Source: Bacteroidota bacterium
GTDB taxonomy: Bacteria; Bacteroidota; Bacteroidia; Bacteroidales; Lentimicrobiaceae
DNA length: 64,000 nucleotides
Assembly: GCA_023434665.1 (NCBI GenBank)
Contig: JAEYSM010000016.1
Location: forward strand, 62,001-126,000
Direction: 5' to 3'
Below are positions 1 through 7,190 of this stretch, in pieces. The translations under genes and the position numbers were made by a program. The stretch's first letter is position 1, and every line of letters begins with the position of its first letter. The notes under the pieces were generated by a model, which did no database searches, was not told where the DNA came from, and saw nothing but the letters and a program-made list of their open reading frames with translations.

Positions 1-24
1 CCTTGATTTTTCTAATAAAATTTT

Positions 25-1212
25 ATGAATTCGATAAGAAGCAAAAATAAAACAATCTTAAAGAAAAAGTGGATAATAATTATTAGCATCATTTTATTAC
101 TGATAATAATAAGACTTATTCTCCCTCGTGTTATACTTTATTACGTAAATGAGAGTCTTGCTAACCTCGACGGATATTACGGACATGTAAAAGACATTGA
201 TTTGAGGATTTATAGAGGGGCGTACCAGATTGACAGTATATTCCTGGATAAAATAGACTCGATCTCAAATGAGCGGGTTCCTTTTTTTGGCGCAAGGAAA
301 ATAGACCTTTCGGTTGAATGGAGTGCCTTATTTGATGGCGAAATTGTTGGAGAGTTAATATTTCAATCACCTAAGTTAATTTTTACAAAAGATAAATCAG
401 AGCCGAAAGAAGTTCAACAAGATACGACTGATTTTAAGCAAGTCCTGGATGATATAATGCCTTTAAAAGTTAATAGATTTGAGATTATTAACGGAAGTAT
501 CCATTATTTGGATGAGACAACCACACCTGTTGTTGATATTAAAATGGATCAACTCTATGCAATGGCATTAAATCTTTCAAGTGTAAGGGATACTGCACTG
601 CTCCCTGCCACAATTGAAGCTTCAGCTAATGTTTACCAAGGACAATTAAGAATAGATGTTAAGTTAGATCCTTTAGCTGATGACCCAACTTTTGATCTTA
701 ATGCTGAGCTTACTAATACAAGTTTGCCAGAGTTTAACGAGTTCTTTAAAGCTTATGGTAATTTGGATGTAAATAAAGGAATATTTGGACTAGCCACAGA
801 AATCGCTGCAAAGGACAGGAAGTTCGTGGGTTATGTAAAACCTGTAATGAGCAATCTGGATGTCTTAGGACCAGAGGACAAAGAAGATAATATTCTAAAA
901 AAAGCATGGGAGGGGATCGCAGGAACCATTGGCAAAGTGCTTGAAAACCCTAAAGAGGAACAAGTTGCAACTAAAATACCAATAGAAGGAAATTTCGATG
1001 ACACAACCATTGGTATTTGGTATGCGATTACAGAGGTTTTAAGAAATGCTTTTATCCAGGCTTTATACCCTTCACTGGATTATCAGATTTCAATAGGTGA
1101 TGTAGAAGCTCAAAAACCTGAAGAGGAAAAAGGATTCTTCGAGAAATTATTTAAAGGAGATGAAAGAAAGAAAGATGAAAAAAAGAAAGAAAAAAATGAC
1201 GATAATAAATGA
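25..1212 (+). CDS. DUF748/AsmA-like membrane-anchored envelope protein
   Basis: A 395-residue protein with a basic N-terminus, one transmembrane segment (about residues 15-35) and then a long beta-rich periplasmic region. The pattern of an inner-membrane anchor followed by repeated short strands resembles DUF748/AsmA-type proteins, which are thought to bridge the envelope. The last 40 residues are a very lysine/glutamate-rich tail. Family role in Bacteroidota is poorly defined; lipid transport or outer-membrane assembly is possible but is inference. It stands alone at the left edge and is followed after 68 bp by a BrkB-type membrane protein on the same strand, so the two may be co-transcribed. 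Confidence 0.7.
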   Translation: MNSIRSKNKTILKKKWIIIISIILLLIIIRLILPRVILYYVNESLANLDGYYGHVKDIDLRIYRGAYQIDSIFLDKIDSISNERVPFFGARKIDLSVEWSALFDGEIVGELIFQSPKLIFTKDKSEPKEVQQDTTDFKQVLDDIMPLKVNRFEIINGSIHYLDETTTPVVDIKMDQLYAMALNLSSVRDTALLPATIEASANVYQGQLRIDVKLDPLADDPTFDLNAELTNTSLPEFNEFFKAYGNLDVNKGIFGLATEIAAKDRKFVGYVKPVMSNLDVLGPEDKEDNILKKAWEGIAGTIGKVLENPKEEQVATKIPIEGNFDDTTIGIWYAITEVLRNAFIQALYPSLDYQISIGDVEAQKPEEEKGFFEKLFKGDERKKDEKKKEKNDDNK

Positions 1213-1280
1213 TAACGAATTAATTTAGGTAAAGATTTTAGCAAGGGTAATAGCCTACTGATATAAACAAAACCGTTTAA

Positions 1281-2240
1281 ATGAAAACCAGTATATTAAA
1301 TTTTTGGAGGTTGTTAAAAACAGCATTTAAACAATGGAATGCGAAAGATCCATTCAGAGAAAGTGCTATAATTGCGTATTATGCTATTTTTTCCCTTCCA
1401 GGACTTTTGGTAGTTATCATAACGCTTTCAGGTTACTTTTTTGGTGAAGGTAGAGTTTCATCATATCTTAATGATCAAATCGCTAGTGCAATGACTGAAG
1501 ATACTGCCCGACAAATAGAAGTAGTGATTGATAAAGCTTACGATGAGAACCAATCATTCATTGCTACCATTATCGGTATAGCAACTATATTGATGGGTGC
1601 TACCGGTGTTTTTATTCAATTTCAGAAATCTCTAAATTTCATATGGGGGGTAAAAGCGGACTCTTCCAAATCAGGAATATGGCAAATAATTAAAGCTCGG
1701 CTTTTTTCCCTGGGATTAATTATCACAATAGCATTTTTATTGCTTATTTCACTGGTTGTTACCACGATACTTTCAGCATTGGCAGGTTATATTCAAAGGA
1801 ATTGGCCCGACATAATAATGTTTATCTTCCATATATTAAACTTTGTGTTTTCTCTTGCAGTCATTACTCTTCTCTTTGCCATGATGTTCAAGTTTATGCC
1901 TGATGCAAAAGTCAGGTGGAAAACGACATGGATTGGGGCTTTCCTCACCTCGTTATTATTTGTTTTAGGCAAGTCTGGACTTGGTATTTATTTTGGACAG
2001 GCAAATCCAGGTTCTGGTTATGGAGCGGCAGGTTTTGTTATCCTGATCCTCCTATGGACATCCTATTCTTCTATGATTGTTTTCTTTGGTGCTGAATTCA
2101 CTAAGGCATATTCTGATTTCAAATACGGAAAAGTAGAGCCGTCAAAACATGCCACCCATGACGATAAAGCTGATTGTTGGAAACAACTTGAAGAGCAGAG
2201 ACGGCTAGCTGCTAAGTTGCAAAAGAAAAAAGGAGATTGA
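1281..2240 (+). CDS. YihY/BrkB family inner-membrane protein
   Basis: A 319-residue integral membrane protein with about six hydrophobic segments and the family signatures: an early FRESAIIAYYAIFSLPGLL region, GATGVFIQFQKSLNFIWGV near residue 115 and a late YGAAGFVILILLWTSYSSMI stretch near residue 250. The C-terminal 45 residues are charged and probably cytoplasmic. BrkB/YihY proteins were once annotated as ribonuclease BN, which was wrong; their transport function remains unclear. The gene next door on the minus strand converges on it with a 24-bp gap. Confidence 0.9.
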   Translation: MKTSILNFWRLLKTAFKQWNAKDPFRESAIIAYYAIFSLPGLLVVIITLSGYFFGEGRVSSYLNDQIASAMTEDTARQIEVVIDKAYDENQSFIATIIGIATILMGATGVFIQFQKSLNFIWGVKADSSKSGIWQIIKARLFSLGLIITIAFLLLISLVVTTILSALAGYIQRNWPDIIMFIFHILNFVFSLAVITLLFAMMFKFMPDAKVRWKTTWIGAFLTSLLFVLGKSGLGIYFGQANPGSGYGAAGFVILILLWTSYSSMIVFFGAEFTKAYSDFKYGKVEPSKHATHDDKADCWKQLEEQRRLAAKLQKKKGD

Positions 2241-2264
2241 GTGATTTTACTAGGAGAGGTTTTT

Positions 2265-2735
2265 TTATACTCTGTTTTCAGCTACGTTTACTTGTCCCCT
2301 TGAGGATTTATTAAGCGTTGAATTTGTTTTTAAACGATTTAACAGTCCTAAAGCAACATCTTTAATTTTATCTGAATTCTGTGAAATAATGGCTGCAAGA
2401 ATATATTTTGCAACCGAACCTGTTACTTTCTTAACCTGGCGACTAGCTGGATTATTTACATATTGTAATTGTTCTCTTTTTTTTCTCCTTCTGGCAGAAG
2501 TAATCTTCCTGATTGTAAACAATGAAATCAGGCCAACTCCACCGGCAAGAATTGCAGTCCGGAGTTTTGGAGAATGTCGTAAATTACTAATTCCTGTTTT
2601 CAAAATGTTTTTAGGTTTTAGTCTATCTACCACATCATCGAATTCCTTCCTTACCTGCTTCAAATCTTCCTTTTGTTTGCTTTCCAAAACAAGGATGGCT
2701 TCGTGGAGTTCGTCACCTGGTTTAATTTTTGCCAT
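2265..2735 (-). CDS. conserved hypothetical protein of the YtxH/holin stress cassette
   Basis: A 156-residue basic protein. Residues 1-45 are charged and helical, residues about 58-78 form one hydrophobic segment (ILAGGVGLISLFTI), and an arginine/lysine-rich stretch follows. A second weakly hydrophobic helix (VAKYILAAIISQ) lies near residue 110. I do not recognise a named family. It is the last gene of a three-gene minus-strand set with the holin-X-like and YtxH genes (gaps of 14 and 9 bp), an arrangement typical of Bacteroidota stress loci, so a membrane-associated stress role is a reasonable inference. Confidence 0.75.
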   Translation of the reverse strand: MAKIKPGDELHEAILVLESKQKEDLKQVRKEFDDVVDRLKPKNILKTGISNLRHSPKLRTAILAGGVGLISLFTIRKITSARRRKKREQLQYVNNPASRQVKKVTGSVAKYILAAIISQNSDKIKDVALGLLNRLKTNSTLNKSSRGQVNVAENRV

Positions 2736-2749
2736 AGGTTAGATATTCC

Positions 2750-3100
2750 TTATTTTAAGAATTTGGTTATAATAGCATTAGTTATTGGAGTTTTAATCAA
2801 TTGCTTTTTGAATATGAGCAATAGAATTACCAAAAGAACATAGAAGGCTGCAACAACAAAAAAACCCATATAGGTATTTCCTAGCATATCTCCTAGCCAA
2901 AAAGCTAAGGCCATGTTGAAGATCATAAGAAAAAAGAAAGCAAAAAGTGCTATTAAGACTCCATAGATAATATTTGAAGCTATCTTTGAAAGTTTATCAA
3001 CTGCCTTCAATTTTATTAAGTCAATCGTTGTCTTGCCGAAACTTTCTGCTTTTTCCAGCAAGGCACCGAACGTTGTATTATCTTCCATGTTCTTTTGCAT
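2750..3100 (-). CDS. phage-holin-like (superfamily III, holin-X) membrane protein
   Basis: A 116-residue protein with two clear transmembrane helices (about residues 45-70 and 75-100) after an amphipathic N-terminus. This is the shape of the putative Actinobacteriophage holin III/holin-X family, widely found in chromosomes next to YtxH genes and not linked to lysis there. Two ATGs are possible, at 3100 and 3088; the second gives MEDNTTFG. It sits between a YtxH gene upstream and a hypothetical gene downstream, in one tight minus-strand operon. No other phage gene is near, so I read it as a chromosomal membrane stress protein. Confidence 0.8.
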   Translation of the reverse strand: MQKNMEDNTTFGALLEKAESFGKTTIDLIKLKAVDKLSKIASNIIYGVLIALFAFFFLMIFNMALAFWLGDMLGNTYMGFFVVAAFYVLLVILLLIFKKQLIKTPITNAIITKFLK

Positions 3101-3109
3101 TAATTCTTA

Positions 3110-3406
3110 TTAACCTCTTGGAGGTTGCTGGTTCATCGTTTGGTTCACTTCACTCTTCATTTCTTGAGCTTTATTCATTCCTTTGTGAGCCAAATTTTCA
3201 GCTTCTGTTTTTACAGAATCGAACTTATCGAGCATGCTTTCAATGAAATCATTGAATTTGGTTTTTAATCCATCAGCATACTCATTACTTCTTTCAGAGA
3301 TTTTGCGACGGGTTTCACTTCCTTTATCAGGTGCTAATAAGACGCCGATTACAGCTCCGGCTGCTACACCAACCGCAATACTCAAAATCATTTTACCTGC
3401 GTTCAT
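3110..3406 (-). CDS. YtxH domain-containing protein
   Basis: A 98-residue protein that begins with a glycine/alanine-rich hydrophobic segment (SIAVGVAAGAVIGVLLAPDKG), the hallmark of the YtxH family, and continues as an amphipathic helix of coiled-coil character. Family members are stress-induced, membrane-associated proteins in many bacteria. It is the first gene of a minus-strand set with the holin-X-like gene 9 bp downstream. No clear TAnnTTTG box was found in the 210 bp upstream. Confidence 0.9.
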   Translation of the reverse strand: MNAGKMILSIAVGVAAGAVIGVLLAPDKGSETRRKISERSNEYADGLKTKFNDFIESMLDKFDSVKTEAENLAHKGMNKAQEMKSEVNQTMNQQPPRG

Positions 3407-3572
3407 GGTTTCTGGTTTTAAAAATTATTAATAATTCGTTTTATTTAGGATCCTGAATAATCTTACAGTTATTTTTTCAAATATTTGTTTTGTCATTTTT
3501 TACACAACAACAAAACTGTATTAATATATGAAATGTTTTCGGATTATCCAAGTTTTAGAAGATTTTTTTTAA

Positions 3573-3601
3573 AAGAGGCTATAAAATATTTATAGCCTCT
3601 T
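3573..3601 (-). terminator. 13-bp perfect stem hairpin downstream of the acidic small protein gene
   Basis: A perfect 13-bp inverted repeat (AAGAGGCTATAAA at 3573-3585, its complement at 3589-3601) with a 3-nt loop, flanked on both sides by A/T runs (T8 at 3563-3570, A8 at 3602-3609). It lies 18 bp after the stop of the minus-strand gene at 3619. In minus reading the U-run after the stem is only four long before an A-run, so it may be a terminator of moderate strength or a processing/stability hairpin. Confidence 0.65.
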
Positions 3602-3618
3602 AAAAAAAATCGTTTGAT

Positions 3619-3891
3619 TTATTCGGTATCATCACTAAATAAATCAAAGTTATTCCCTTCATAATAGATGTCATCGTCATTCATTAAATCTTCACTATCG
3701 GTTTCTAATGCCGAATAATCATCTTCAGTTTCGGGATAGTAGTAAAGTGGTCCTTCCATGAGTTCTTGCTCCAGAAGGAGTTTAGCTTCCTCTTCAAATA
3801 AGATCATGTCAGAATCCACCACATGGTCGTCAATGCATAATTGTCCTTCAGCATTGACTGAGAAACATTTATTTTGGTGCATTTCTTCCAT
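3619..3891 (-). CDS. small highly acidic hypothetical protein
   Basis: A 90-residue protein, very rich in Asp and Glu, ending in a run of acidic and aromatic residues (DDDIYYEGNNFDLF). There is no signal peptide or membrane segment. A second start three codons in (position 3882) is also possible. I do not recognise the family. It sits among stress-type genes and is followed by a strong hairpin, which supports it being a real transcription unit. The composition suggests an intrinsically disordered or halo/stress-related protein; this is inference. Confidence 0.6.
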   Translation of the reverse strand: MEEMHQNKCFSVNAEGQLCIDDHVVDSDMILFEEEAKLLLEQELMEGPLYYYPETEDDYSALETDSEDLMNDDDIYYEGNNFDLFSDDTE

Positions 3892-3917
3892 ATTTTATTG
3901 AATCAGGTATATGATTT

Positions 3918-4043
3918 TTATTCTGAAGTTTTAGAACGGTTTCCGCTTTTGCCACCACCTGTTGATGTTTTCCCGGCACCGGATTCTTTACGAGAATTGC
4001 CTTTTTTTTCATTGGCATTCATAACATTCTGATTTGCTTTCAT
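3918..4043 (-). CDS. 41-residue Lys/Gly/Ser-rich small protein
   Basis: A short ORF of 41 codons starting MKANQNVMNANEKKGNSRK and ending in a Gly/Lys/Ser-rich stretch (STGGGKSGNRSKTSE). It is basic, has no hydrophobic segment and looks disordered. It recalls the small KGG/stress-type proteins found near YtxH and DUF892 genes but lacks an exact KGG repeat. Position supports it: it fills the gap between the acidic protein gene and the DUF892 gene on the same strand. Confidence 0.5.
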   Translation of the reverse strand: MKANQNVMNANEKKGNSRKESGAGKTSTGGGKSGNRSKTSE

Positions 4044-4116
4044 GGTTTTCTAGTTTTGAGTTTATTATTAGTGATTTAATTAGAGTGTATTAGTTTGTTT
4101 AGTTCAAAATAAATTC

Positions 4117-4662
4117 TTAATTATCATCATCTTCCATTGCTTCAATATTGATAGAAGATTCTGCAATTTCAGTCAATAGCATGTCTGTTTCTTTTTCTTC
4201 GTCAAGAGTTTCTTCAAGCAGATCGTAAGCGTCCATTTCATCAAGAGTATGAGCAAAAGAACTTAAGGTACCATAGGAGGCTATCTCATAATGCTCTATT
4301 TTCTGAGCAGCAGCAATGATGGCAGCATCACGGACCATTCCTACTTCTGTTTCTGCAAGAATTTCCTCAGCTTCCTTTATTAAGCCCTCCATAGATTCAC
4401 ATTTTTTGTCTTCAGGAGCCATTCCAATTGACTCAAATACCTGCTCTAATCTCTTAATCTGGTTTTCCGTTTGCTTCGCATGGGTTTCAAGAGCTGTAAC
4501 TAGTTCCTGTGAAGTTGCATTCTTAACTAATTTAGGCATTGACTTCAATAAAGCTTTCTCTGCCCAATAGATATCTTTCAATTCTTCTTCAAATAATTCT
4601 TGTAATCCTTTTGCAGCTCCAGCCTTTGCCTTTTTGGGATTTTTGTTTCCTGAATCTTTCAT
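4117..4662 (-). CDS. DUF892 (YciE/YciF) ferritin-like protein
   Basis: A 181-residue, all-helical protein. After a lysine-rich leader, residues 20-170 match the DUF892 four-helix bundle: GLQELFEEELKDIYWAEKAL at the start, HAKQTENQIKRLEQVFESIG in the middle, and QKIEHYEIASYGTL plus EEKETDMLLTEIAE later. The Glu and Glu-X-X-His pairs in these helices are the di-metal ligands of the ferritin-like fold. Family members are induced by osmotic and general stress. The neighbours (YtxH, holin-like protein, short-chain dehydrogenase) fit that role. Confidence 0.93.
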   Translation of the reverse strand: MKDSGNKNPKKAKAGAAKGLQELFEEELKDIYWAEKALLKSMPKLVKNATSQELVTALETHAKQTENQIKRLEQVFESIGMAPEDKKCESMEGLIKEAEEILAETEVGMVRDAAIIAAAQKIEHYEIASYGTLSSFAHTLDEMDAYDLLEETLDEEKETDMLLTEIAESSINIEAMEDDDN

Positions 4663-4801
4663 ATTATCAAAGTGTTTTTAGTTTAATTTACTAGTTAATA
4701 ATAGCTATTTCTAGTAGTTTACAAAGATGTAGTTTCTTAAAGCTGAATGTGTTACATAATTTAGTAATCTGTTTACAAATATTACATATAAATCAGATCT
4801 T

Positions 4802-5596
4802 TTATCCATTGATAATTTCACCACCGTTTGGATGGATTACCTGTCCATTGATATAAGTGGAGTCTTTGGACGCAAGGAATAAATAACTTGGTGCAACTTC
4901 AACCGGTTGACCAGCTCTTTCCATTGGGGAATCACTACCGTGTTGAGAAACTTTCTCAGGATCAAATGTAGAAGGTATAAGTGGAGTCCATATTGGTCCC
5001 GGTGCAACAGCGTTCACTCTAATCTTTCTTTTATTAAGATTTAAAGCCAAACTTCTAGTAAAAGAAACGATAGCGCCTTTAGTTGCAGAATAATCAATTA
5101 AGTCGGGGCTTCCTCTGTAAGCTGTAACAGAAGTTGTATTAATAATGACGCTTCCTTCCTCTAAAATTGGAAGACAAAATTTGGTAACCCATAAGTAAGA
5201 ATAAAAATTTGTCTCAAAAGTTGCGATCATCTCATCGGTATTAATTTCCTCCAGATTTTTTCTTTGATAATGTATTGCAGCATTATTCACCAGAATATCT
5301 ATTTTATTGTACTCTTTTAAGGTTTTTTCGACTATGGACTTACAAATTTCTTCTTTGCGAATATCTCCAGGGATTGTAAGACACTTGCGACTATAACTTT
5401 CGACATCCTCTTGAGTACTCTTCGCATCTGTATGTTCGCTTAGGTAACTGATAGCTATATCAGCTCCCTCTTTAGCAAATAGCACAGCAACAGCTCTTCC
5501 TATTCCACTATCGCCTCCCGTTATTAAAGCAACTTTTCCTAATAATTTTCCTGAACCCGGCTGATCTGGATAATCGTAAATTGGCTTAGGTTTCAT
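4802..5596 (-). CDS. SDR family oxidoreductase (YhdF/YdaD/YhxC-like general stress dehydrogenase)
   Basis: A 264-residue classical short-chain dehydrogenase. The NAD(P)-binding Rossmann motif TGGDSGIGRAVA is at residues 26-37, NNAA near residue 106, and the catalytic Ser-Tyr-Lys set is visible (TTSVTAYRGS, then YSATKGA near residue 167). The protein ends with the usual GQVIHPNGGEIING. Bacillus relatives are general-stress proteins of undefined substrate. The start at 5596 is the first ATG in this frame, but the family normally carries about 25 more N-terminal residues, which are present upstream in a shifted frame (separate entry). The gene is monocistronic, next to the DUF892 stress gene. 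Confidence 0.93.
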   Translation of the reverse strand: MKPKPIYDYPDQPGSGKLLGKVALITGGDSGIGRAVAVLFAKEGADIAISYLSEHTDAKSTQEDVESYSRKCLTIPGDIRKEEICKSIVEKTLKEYNKIDILVNNAAIHYQRKNLEEINTDEMIATFETNFYSYLWVTKFCLPILEEGSVIINTTSVTAYRGSPDLIDYSATKGAIVSFTRSLALNLNKRKIRVNAVAPGPIWTPLIPSTFDPEKVSQHGSDSPMERAGQPVEVAPSYLFLASKDSTYINGQVIHPNGGEIING

Positions 5597-5664
5597 TTTG
5601 GATTCTATCCCGGGTCTTGGTTGTTCTTGCGGTTCCTTAATTTTTTTTTCTCTCCTTTTTGCAT
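5597..5664 (-). other. out-of-frame conserved N-terminal extension of the SDR gene with a 9-A run
   Basis: In the frame of the dehydrogenase, the codons just upstream read KEPQEQPRPGIESK before the chosen Met. This matches the QPGxExxMxPxP leader typical of YhxC/YhdF-type dehydrogenases, yet no ATG precedes it before a stop at 5775-5777 reading (TAA, minus strand, around 5675). An ATG at 5664 opens a short frame (MQKGEKKK) that would join this leader if the run of nine A (T at 5641-5649 on the plus strand) held ten. This may be transcriptional slippage, a fixed frameshift or a sequencing error. Confidence 0.6.
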
Positions 5665-5976
5665 AGTTATCAGATTACTTAACAAATATTTTTGTATAAG
5701 ACTAACAAAAATCCGCTTGAAAAATCTGTATATAACCTTATATAATCACTATAAAATGTTTCATTATTGCGCGATCAAAAGGAAGGGGTGCGGCTTGATC
5801 GAGCAAATTTAATATATGGGTTGAAATGAAAAGTGAATGCAGATCAAATGGACAGTTAGAGAAGCATCCTAAGACTCAGGTGCTTTTTACATAAAGGGAT
5901 GGATGGCGTTATTTTCTCTAAGCGATTCCCAGAGCTAAAATAATCAGATAAAGTTCGAGTAAGAGTAAGATGCTAT
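5665..5976. other. gene-free spacer with two inverted repeats
   Basis: No convincing gene lies here. It holds an inverted repeat CGATCAA/TTGATCG (5772-5778 and 5795-5801) around a GC-rich 16-nt centre, and a second imperfect hairpin at 5862-5885 (AAGCATCCT, 7-nt loop, AGGTGCTT) followed on the plus strand by a T-run. The second lies about 90 bp past the end of the response-regulator gene and could take part in its termination, although the U-run is on the wrong strand for that. Confidence 0.4.
5772..5801. repeat. 7-bp inverted repeat around a GC-rich centre
   Basis: CGATCAA at 5772-5778 is the exact complement of TTGATCG at 5795-5801, with a G-rich 16-nt centre. The block is GC-richer than the surrounding AT-rich spacer. 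It could be an operator half-site pair for a dimeric regulator or an RNA hairpin; nothing in the sequence decides between them. Confidence 0.4.
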
Positions 5977-6423
5977 TCAGATACTAAGGACGAAATGATC
6001 CTTATTTAGTCCTGATGTATGATATTGCCAATTGATAGACAGAACATCAGCTAGCACTTTCTTTAAAACTTTGAAATCATTAGGTTTACGAATATAAATA
6101 TTCGCCCCTTTGACAAAAGTTTCTTCGATATCGTTATCAGATGCTGAGGTTGAGTAAATGGCGATCATAAGATCATTATAGCTTTTATCAGATCTGATCT
6201 CTTCTAAACACTCTATTCCTCCCTTACGAGGCATATTTAAATCGAGGAAGACGACATGTGGCCTGGGATTTTCCGGATTCACAAGATATTCCATTAATTC
6301 GACTCCGTCATTAACCATAGTCAGGTTTGTCTTGACTTTTACTTTATCGATGGCTTCTTTAAAAAAGAAACGATCATCCTCATCATCTTCGGCTAGAAGT
6401 ATGTTTAATGGTTTGTTTGGCAT
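5977..6423 (-). CDS. single-domain response regulator (Rcp1-like receiver)
   Basis: A 148-residue receiver domain with no output domain. Visible signatures are the acidic pair in LLAEDDEDDRFFF (residues 9-21), the phospho-acceptor Asp in VVFLDLNMPRKGG (near residue 62), the conserved Thr/Ser in IYSTSAS and the Lys in IYIRKPND near residue 113. Stand-alone receivers of this type commonly act with hybrid kinases or phytochromes by protein contact. The gene starts 1 bp after the end of an AraC-type regulator gene on the same strand, so the two are almost surely co-transcribed. Confidence 0.92.
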   Translation of the reverse strand: MPNKPLNILLAEDDEDDRFFFKEAIDKVKVKTNLTMVNDGVELMEYLVNPENPRPHVVFLDLNMPRKGGIECLEEIRSDKSYNDLMIAIYSTSASDNDIEETFVKGANIYIRKPNDFKVLKKVLADVLSINWQYHTSGLNKDHFVLSI

Positions 6424-6424
6424 T

Positions 6425-7042
6425 TTAAGTATTTTCGTTTAAGGATGATGAAGTAGTAGTATTTGAAGTATTTTCATTCTCTGGAATGATTTCAATCTCA
6501 CCACGTCGCCTTTTTATAATTCTTTGAAAGGCTGAAGGTGTTAAACCCGTTGTTTTTTTAAATTGATATGAAAGATGTGCAACACTGCTGTAGCTCAATT
6601 TGTACGAAATTTCCGTTAAAGTCAATTCACCTTCCATTATAAGCTGTTTTGCACGCTCTATTTTTTGCATTATAATATAATTTCCTATACTTGTGTATGT
6701 GTTTTCAGCAAATAGATTGTGCAAATACCCATAACTACGATTTACTCTTTCAGCTATGTAGGAAGATATTTTTGATGTAGGTAATCCATCCTCATTATAA
6801 ATCATTTCTCTGATAACATCCTTAGTTTTTTGGACGAGGGTACTCTTCATATTATCTACAATCTCTATTCCGTATTCATTGAGCTTACTTGATAATTCCT
6901 TAAGTTTTTCCTCCGATATATTCGTTATGATATCTATTTCACCGAGACCGCCCTGTTCATACTCTATTGACAATTCAGCCAGTTTCTCTTTTATGATCAC
7001 ATTAACAGCCTGATGAATATCGTACTTCACATATAATTTCAT
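6425..7042 (-). CDS. AraC family transcriptional regulator with a ferredoxin-like N-domain
   Basis: A 205-residue protein. Residues about 95-185 are an AraC-type double helix-turn-helix: RSYGYLHNLFAENTYTSIGNY, IERAKQLIMEGELTLTEISY and a second helix pair (SSVAHLSYQFKKTTGLTPSAF), which is the strong family signature. The first 70 residues alternate strand and helix in a way that suggests a small ferredoxin-like (HMA/ACT-type) sensor module, without the CxxC metal motif. The tail is Asn/Thr/Ser-rich. It is paired with the downstream receiver gene. A TAGTTTTG box about 65 bp upstream probably drives both. Confidence 0.88.
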   Translation of the reverse strand: MKLYVKYDIHQAVNVIIKEKLAELSIEYEQGGLGEIDIITNISEEKLKELSSKLNEYGIEIVDNMKSTLVQKTKDVIREMIYNEDGLPTSKISSYIAERVNRSYGYLHNLFAENTYTSIGNYIIMQKIERAKQLIMEGELTLTEISYKLSYSSVAHLSYQFKKTTGLTPSAFQRIIKRRRGEIEIIPENENTSNTTTSSSLNENT

Positions 7043-7106
7043 AATTGGATCTTTAAGGCTTTACTGAAACAACAAAAAATTAGATTTTGTTCTATTATCA
7101 TTTATG

Positions 7107-7133
7107 CAAAACTAACTGCAAAATGCACGCCAA
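7107..7133 (-). promoter_or_regulatory. promoter of the AraC/response-regulator pair
   Basis: Read on the minus strand, TTG (7133-7131), a 16-bp spacer and TAGTTTTG (7114-7107) match the Bacteroidota TTG/TAnnTTTG promoter with a slightly short spacer. The start codon lies about 65 bp downstream. Confidence 0.45.
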
Positions 7134-7190
7134 CGTGAAAATCAGGCATTTATTAACATTTTATTTTTTTTATGAACTAAATTGTGGAAA

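Noticed and set aside
2750..3100. Holin-like gene as sign of a prophage
   Set aside because: No other phage gene is near and the YtxH neighbour makes it a chromosomal stress gene.
5621..5812. A 63-codon plus-strand frame in the spacer after the dehydrogenase
   Set aside because: It starts with TTG, runs across the dehydrogenase leader, and its product has no recognisable pattern apart from the T-run.
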